Source of the DNA: Granulicella sp. L60
GTDB taxonomy: Bacteria > Acidobacteriota > Terriglobia > Terriglobales > Acidobacteriaceae
Length of the DNA stretch: 64,000 nt
Reading direction: 5' to 3'
NCBI RefSeq assembly: GCF_009765825.1
Contig: NZ_LMUR01000010.1
Span: 366,472-430,471 of the forward strand
Under the pieces are notes generated by a model. It did no database searches. It saw nothing but the letters and a program-made list of their open reading frames with translations, and had not been told where the DNA came from. The translations under genes were made by a program, and so were the position numbers. Shown piece by piece: positions 58,915 to 64,000 of this stretch; within the stretch, counting starts at the first letter, position 1; each line of letters opens with the position of its first letter.

Positions 58915-60044
58915 ATGCGACTGTTGTATGGCCTTCTCGTATTGCTTTTTGCAAACACTGTTGTAGGAGGGCAGATGACAGACTCGGCGTTACAAGGGTC
59001 GATCGTCGAGGGTCATGTCACCTGTAGCGACGGCAATGTGCCGGCTCGTAGTGCTAAGATCCGGCTGATTCCTATTACGAATCTACTTCCGGCAAGTGAT
59101 ACGGCCAAGACAACGGATGAGCGGTCTCCGGAGACAACAACCGACTTCGATGGGTATTACATCTTTTCGTCGGTTGCACCTGGAACCTACATCGTAGATG
59201 CGAGGAAGGACGGCTACGGGGACGATCTCGGATTTATCCGTACCGTCTTTGATCGTCTTACACGCGATCAGCAGAAGGCGCTACTGTTGACATTTCCGCA
59301 GGTTTTAGTCCGGGCCTCAGGTGTGGCGCGTGAGGATGTGGTGTTGCGCCGCGCGGGAGCACTCACGGGCCGCGTCACAGTCGATGCTGGAGGGACGATC
59401 AGCCCAGGCTATGTGACGGCGACTCTGGTGTCGAGCAGCCTTCTTGGGAACATGGAAGGGCACGATGATCAAAAGGCAACTGGGTTCTCGCAGCGTGGGA
59501 CGATCGACGACCGTGGAGTCTATCGCATTGCGGGCCTTCCCGCTGGCAAGTACCGGCTGTCGGTACGCGTCACGGAGGCGTACTTTGACGCTAAGGTAGA
59601 CGGTTCGAACGTTACCATGCAGCCTCAAAGAACAGGCACGGCTGTACTCACATTTTTGCACCAGAGGCCTTGACGGAGAGCGAAGCAAAGCCGGTTGAGG
59701 TTCACGATGGCGAGGAGGTGTCCGACGCCGACCTCTCCATTCCGAGAAGGATCTTGCACTCGATTGGGGGCATTGTCACGCAGAGAGGAACGCCTGTTGC
59801 GGGAGCCGTGATCAATGTCCTACCCCAGGGACAGAATATGCTGGAGTATTCCGCTATCTCTGCTTCTGATGGCGGCTATCGCTTCGATCTTTTGCCTCCG
59901 GGCGTTTACTCTGTCGAAGCCAAATACCCTAACCCGTTCGTATCTCCGGCGCACTCTGCCAGCCGCAAGATAACGGTGCAACTTAACGGAAGCGATATGT
60001 TGGACACGAACGTGGATGTTCCTACTCAGGGTCACGCACAATAA
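58915..60044 (+). pseudogene. Carboxypeptidase-regulatory-like secreted protein, frameshifted
   Basis: Two frames overlap at a T-run (59653-59657). The first (58915-59673, signal peptide 1-20, two CnaB/CarboxypepD_reg-like domains) stops at LTFLHQRP; if one T were added the text becomes VLTFFAPEALTESEAKPVE and continues in the second frame (to 60044) with a third domain of the same type. The joined product, about 376 residues, reads smoothly, so one gene with a one-base deletion is likely. GGGAG lies 7 bases before the ATG. It follows the alpha-galactosidase by 103 bases. A sequencing error or programmed frameshift cannot be excluded. Confidence 0.75.
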
Positions 60045-60052
60045 AGGCAGAT

Positions 60053-61486
60053 TCAGTTTCTGTGGGTTCGCGCTTCGATTTCTTCTAGCGTGCGGCCTTT
60101 GGTCTCGGGTACGTATAGGAACACAAGGACTGCTCCTGCGAAGCAGACAGTGCCGTAGGTGAAGAATGTGCCTGAGCTTCCGAGTGCGCTGTTGATGAAA
60201 GGGAAGGAATAGGTAAGCGCGAAGGAGGAGATCCAAAGGGCGGAGACGGCCGCGGATACTCCGAGCGACCGCAATCGGTTGGGGAAGATCTCCGCGATAA
60301 GGACCCAGGTAAGCGGGGCGAGAGTCATGGCATAGCATCCGATGGCGCAGAGTGTCAGCACGAGCACAGGCATGCCATGCCATCCCATTCGATACGCCAG
60401 GCCCGCCAGTACATGCGACAACCCAATGCCGCAGCAGCCAAAGAGCATCAGCGGACGACGTCCGACACGGTCAACGACGGCCATTGCAACCAGCGTGAAC
60501 AGTAGATTGATGGTGCCGGTGATGACGATGTCCAAGAATATCTGATTCGTGCCAAGGCCTGCCGCTCGATATACCTCTTCTGCATAGCTGAAGATGATAT
60601 TGATGCCGCTCCACTGCTGCAGGACGGCCAGTGCGATTCCGATGAACAGTACAGTTCTCACACCGGGCTGCAATAGTCCGCGCCAGTTTGCGGTCTGAGC
60701 CTCTTCTTCTTTGAGAGCGTTTGCAATGGCTGTGACTTCCGCATCGGCGTATGCTGCAGTGCCGCCTACTCTTTGGAGTATGAGTTTCGCGGATTGCTGG
60801 CGGCCCCTGGCCAGTAGCCAGCGAGGGCTCTCGGGGATGCAGAAGGCCGCGGCGAGAAACACCGCTGCAGGGAGGGCTACGACGGTGAACATCCAACGCC
60901 ATCCATATTGAACGTTCCATGAAGCAAGCAACGCCTCGCGAGTGATAAGTGATGGAACGGCATCGGCGATCCGCCAGTTTACGACCTGGGCCAACAAGAT
61001 GCCGATCACGATTGCAAACTGGTTCAGGCTGACGAGGCGTCCTCGATGCGAGGCAGGGCTTACCTCAGCGATATACAGGGGCGAGATATTGGAGCTTAGG
61101 CCGATGGCCACACCTCCGGCAATTCGCCAGGTGATGAAGAGGGCGAAGGAGGACGCCCAACCTGTGAGGATGGATGATGCTGCAAAGAGTATCGCGGAGG
61201 CGATCAGAACGGGTTTGCGACCGTAACGGTCGCCGAGATTGCCTGCAATCAGGGAGCCAACAAAGCAGCCGACCAGCGCGCAGCTATTAGCCCATCCTAT
61301 TGAGGCTGCGCTTGTCAGATGAAAGTAGACCTCGAAGAACTGACGCGCGCCGCCGATGACCACCCAATCGTAGCCGAACAACAGACCGCCAAGAGCAGCG
61401 ACTAGAGCAATCCCCCACACGTAGGCCGTGGCTTTTACTGGAGCTGCCGTTGAAGTATCTTTCGAGACCAGGGGAGTCACATGCAT
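60053..61486 (-). CDS. MFS sugar porter
   Basis: A 477-residue transporter with 12 membrane helices. Signatures of the sugar porter family are GGLLFGYDWVVIGGA, the loop GDRYGRKP, RIAGGVAIGLSSN with PLYIAEVSP, PESPRWLLARG after helix 6, QQWSGINIIFSYA and PETKGRTLEEIE at the end. It is expected to take up a hexose or pentose with protons, plausibly galactose released by the alpha-galactosidase. It starts 2 bases after the stop of the DUF5107 gene, so they are one transcript. Confidence 0.93.
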   Translation of the reverse strand: MHVTPLVSKDTSTAAPVKATAYVWGIALVAALGGLLFGYDWVVIGGARQFFEVYFHLTSAASIGWANSCALVGCFVGSLIAGNLGDRYGRKPVLIASAILFAASSILTGWASSFALFITWRIAGGVAIGLSSNISPLYIAEVSPASHRGRLVSLNQFAIVIGILLAQVVNWRIADAVPSLITREALLASWNVQYGWRWMFTVVALPAAVFLAAAFCIPESPRWLLARGRQQSAKLILQRVGGTAAYADAEVTAIANALKEEEAQTANWRGLLQPGVRTVLFIGIALAVLQQWSGINIIFSYAEEVYRAAGLGTNQIFLDIVITGTINLLFTLVAMAVVDRVGRRPLMLFGCCGIGLSHVLAGLAYRMGWHGMPVLVLTLCAIGCYAMTLAPLTWVLIAEIFPNRLRSLGVSAAVSALWISSFALTYSFPFINSALGSSGTFFTYGTVCFAGAVLVFLYVPETKGRTLEEIEARTHRN

Positions 61487-61488
61487 GG

Positions 61489-64000
61489 CTATTTGCAGAT
61501 CTCTTCGGCCAGCAGATCGCGGGCACCGGGGTGCGAGCGATCCAACTTCAATACTTCATCGAGAGCTCGCTTCGCGTCGTTGTGTTGCCCGAGTCCCCAC
61601 CAAGCCTGTGCGCGAAGGAACGTCGCGGTGATGTGTTGTCGCCTGCTCAGATCTTCCTCGAATAGAAGCATGGTGGGTAGTGAGGTTGCGAAGTAATCGA
61701 TCTTCGGAGCCTCCTTGCTCAGCTCTTCAGCATAGGCAAGAATATTCTCAAGTAGTTTGGTGGCTTCTTGTTCCCGTCCCAGCCTGCGTAGCGACATTGC
61801 GATCCAGTAGGTCATCTCGGAGACGGATCGGACCTGCATCTGCTGGAAGTCGCCGCGCTGTTTCGCAGAGGACTCCCAGAGTTGCCTGGCTCTATTATGG
61901 TCTCCAGCTAACGCGCACGCTTCTCCTTGCCAGAACTCGATGTTGCTGCTGTTTCTGAGAAGGTGGCGAGCTTCGCTCAGGCTTTGTGGCGGATGATGGG
62001 CGACTTCAAAGTGCGTTCCCGCCCTGGGTGCATCTCCAGCAAAGAGCGCGGCACAACCTAACTGCAGATGAGCACGTTCGTACTCGCCCAGGACTAGGCC
62101 TTCGCCACCCTCCCATGGCTGAAAGCTTCGTGAGAGCAGGAGCACGAGGGCATCCGTAGGGCGGCCAACCTGGTTATACAGTGCGACCAATTCGACTGAG
62201 AGATCGTCGCGCTTTTCCACCAGTTCGCGATTTGCTTCAAGGACTGTGAGCCGATCTTCGGGATCGTCCCCTATCCGTTTTCTGAGCTGATCCTGTTCGT
62301 AAAGTATGCGGGCATCCGAGGGGGCGGCAGTGCGAGCGCGGTGAAATGCGTGAGTTGCGCGCGTCACATCGCGTTGAATGTTGAAGTATGCGATGCCGAG
62401 ATTTCTCCAGGCGGTAGGGAAGTCTGGATCCAGCGCAACTGCACGCTCCCATTGCGTGATCGCCTCATGGTGGCGGCGACGGTCGTAAAGAAGATTGCCG
62501 AGATAGTAGGGCGCACGGGCATCGGCAGGGTTCAGAGCAATGGACTCTTCTAGAACGAGTTGCTCTTCGAGCCTGCCGGGAAAGACGCAGAAGGGGCTGG
62601 CGTCAGTGGCCTGGACGGCGAATTTGAGAGCAGACGTATTGTTTCCGCGGAGAGTTTCGAGTGTGGCGAGAGTGTACAGCTCCATGGCCCCAGTGGAGTG
62701 CACGAGCACTCGTTCCGCATCGGAGTAAAGTCCAGCTCGAATGCAGTCGTAAGCTAGGTCAAGCTTCTGTCCAGCATCGACGGGTGGGAGACCTGTCGAC
62801 AGGAAGCGGCTCCAGATATCCAGCGGATCGAGCCGTTGTAGTTGGGCGAGTGCATGGTCAGCGCCTTCTTCGAGCCCGAGGCGACGCAGGACGACGACAC
62901 GTAGATTCAGCGCATTCAGGTTGTCGGCTTCGGCTTTGAGAGAACGCTCCAAATGCTCGAGTGCAGCAGCCAGACGACCGGCGCGGATGTCCAGCTCAGC
63001 CAGGCGATGAAAGCCTGGGCCTCGCCATGCAGCTGACCAGGTGGCTTTGTAGAAGGCATCGTAGGCGGTCTGCGTCTGACCTTGATACATCAGCACCAGC
63101 CCCAGATTGTAGTAGGCCTCACTGTCGTAGGGGTTAGGATTGCGCGAGGTGAGGCGGCTGATTGCTGTACGAAGATGTTCTTCCGCCAGTCGAAACTCTC
63201 CGCGCCGAAGATGGATGCGGCCCATCGCATTGTTTGCTCGACTGTCTCCGGCATCGCGGTGCAATATCTCGCGCCAGTATGGTTCGGGTGAGCGGGTCGC
63301 GTGCCGGTATTGCTCGAGGTGCAAGCCGATCAGATAGAGTTCGTCGATGGAGGTGATCTGTTCGGGGGCGAGAGGCTCGGTCGCTTCAGTAGGAGCGGGT
63401 GCTGGGACGATCTCGGCTGGCGCGTGATGCAAAAGAATCTCATCGCCACACTGCAACTCGACAGTCCAGTTGTCCTCGTTGTCAGGGAGTGGCAGGCTTG
63501 TCTCTAAGGGCTCTTCCGGTCGAAGAGTTCCACTCCAGACGGAGGATTGTCCCGACGAAGTTGTAAGTCGAACCTGTGCGTCTTTGACCGTTCGAGTTAC
63601 CAGAAGATGGATCTTCACCTTGTTGTCTATTCGCTCGACACGGATCGCGGCATGTAGATTGGCCGTGTCCGGAACACCGATTTTGCGGATCGGATACCAG
63701 AACTGGCTAAAGCTCTTGGTCTCGCCTGGCGCGAGGAAGGTGAAGTCCGGCTGGTTGTCGGTGTATACCCCGGCCATGAGTTCAATGTACGGCCCATCCG
63801 AGTCCGTGAGGCTGCGATCCCAAGCGTAGCCGAACTCGTGGTTTCCCCACGTCCATTGCTTCTTGCCGGGCGATACATGATGGTTTGCTACATGTACCAT
63901 TCCCGCGTCGGCGCGGTGATCGTATCCGCCGAAGAAATCGTATTTAGAATTGGCGATCATGTAGCTGGTGGGGACAAGGATATTTGCGTACCAGCTAAGG
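61489..64000 (-). CDS. DUF5107/TPR protein (N-terminus beyond right edge)
   Basis: The frame continues through the right edge, so only the C-terminal 836 residues are seen. SKYDFFGGYDHRADAGMVHVANHHVSPGKK (in two segments) and WGNHEFGYAWDR match DUF5107. A TPR solenoid follows from about 215 onward, with AYYNLGLVLMYQGQTQTAYD and DARAPYYLGNLLYDRRRHHEAITQWERAVAL as clear repeats. The family is linked to carbohydrate use and some members are glycoside-hydrolase-like; the enzymatic role is not proven. It lies directly upstream of the sugar porter. Confidence 0.88.
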   Translation of the reverse strand, partial: LSWYANILVPTSYMIANSKYDFFGGYDHRADAGMVHVANHHVSPGKKQWTWGNHEFGYAWDRSLTDSDGPYIELMAGVYTDNQPDFTFLAPGETKSFSQFWYPIRKIGVPDTANLHAAIRVERIDNKVKIHLLVTRTVKDAQVRLTTSSGQSSVWSGTLRPEEPLETSLPLPDNEDNWTVELQCGDEILLHHAPAEIVPAPAPTEATEPLAPEQITSIDELYLIGLHLEQYRHATRSPEPYWREILHRDAGDSRANNAMGRIHLRRGEFRLAEEHLRTAISRLTSRNPNPYDSEAYYNLGLVLMYQGQTQTAYDAFYKATWSAAWRGPGFHRLAELDIRAGRLAAALEHLERSLKAEADNLNALNLRVVVLRRLGLEEGADHALAQLQRLDPLDIWSRFLSTGLPPVDAGQKLDLAYDCIRAGLYSDAERVLVHSTGAMELYTLATLETLRGNNTSALKFAVQATDASPFCVFPGRLEEQLVLEESIALNPADARAPYYLGNLLYDRRRHHEAITQWERAVALDPDFPTAWRNLGIAYFNIQRDVTRATHAFHRARTAAPSDARILYEQDQLRKRIGDDPEDRLTVLEANRELVEKRDDLSVELVALYNQVGRPTDALVLLLSRSFQPWEGGEGLVLGEYERAHLQLGCAALFAGDAPRAGTHFEVAHHPPQSLSEARHLLRNSSNIEFWQGEACALAGDHNRARQLWESSAKQRGDFQQMQVRSVSEMTYWIAMSLRRLGREQEATKLLENILAYAEELSKEAPKIDYFATSLPTMLLFEEDLSRRQHITATFLRAQAWWGLGQHNDAKRALDEVLKLDRSHPGARDLLAEEICK

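Noticed and set aside
1-64000. CRISPR array, rRNA, classical insertion sequence or riboswitch
   Set aside because: No regularly spaced repeats longer than two or three units, no rRNA-like sequence, no transposase gene and no recognisable riboswitch core was seen.

Overview
The window looks like chromosome of an acidobacterium of the class Terriglobia (Granulicella/Terriglobus/Edaphobacter type). Supporting signs are a GC-rich genome, an Oar-like TonB receptor with an N-terminal carboxypeptidase-regulatory domain, an acidobacterial-type VWFA secreted protein, a membrane-anchored TolB-N/winged-helix protein, many small secreted proteins whose signal peptides end in 'AQ', and a pheT-zapB-zapA-6S RNA cluster. 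The assignment is by protein style; no database search was possible.

Layout. Bases 1-3888 are the right end of an integrative element inserted at the 3' end of a tRNA-Phe(GAA) gene: a tyrosine integrase, a small excisionase-like HTH protein, an orphan beta-class DNA methyltransferase, a protein of unknown function, and the start of a secreted protein that runs off the left edge. A 45-bp near-perfect inverted repeat, each arm holding a 24-bp palindrome with two GATC sites, frames the methyltransferase cassette and lies upstream of two genes that face outward. Bases 4-17 kb hold a secreted adenosine deaminase, an alpha-glucan phosphorylase and an MdtABC-like RND efflux operon with three 17-bp tandem repeats in its promoter region.

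Bases 17-33 kb are a run of housekeeping and envelope genes with very C-rich coding strands: HAD-UbiA fusion, pheS, DoxX, azoreductase and its divergent TetR regulator, pheT (lacking the usual tRNA-binding OB domain but carrying in-frame tandem repeats), zapB/zapA-like genes, a TPR-thioredoxin, a probable 6S RNA, an Lgt-like protein without the key Lgt residues, an RluD-type pseudouridine synthase, VWFA and DUF4252 proteins. Four copies of a palindromic intergenic element carrying TCACTTCGTGA lie just after stop codons here.

Bases 33-47 kb hold MarC, a ferritin-like Tat protein, DUF1801, a permease-adenosine deaminase pair (the permease may start at CTG), an unlisted 51-residue basic protein, a PcrA/UvrD helicase with an acidic insertion, a LOG protein, DUF3050, DUF971, TauE/SafE and an orphan peptide-type ABC ATPase. 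Bases 46.8-52.6 kb hold a Ca-dependent PI-PLC, a Tat metallophosphoesterase and the TonB receptor. Bases 52.8-64 kb look like a galactoside-utilisation region: winged-helix membrane protein, aldose epimerase, LacI-type regulator, GH36 alpha-galactosidase, a frameshifted carboxypeptidase-regulatory-like gene, a sugar porter and a DUF5107-TPR protein cut by the right edge.
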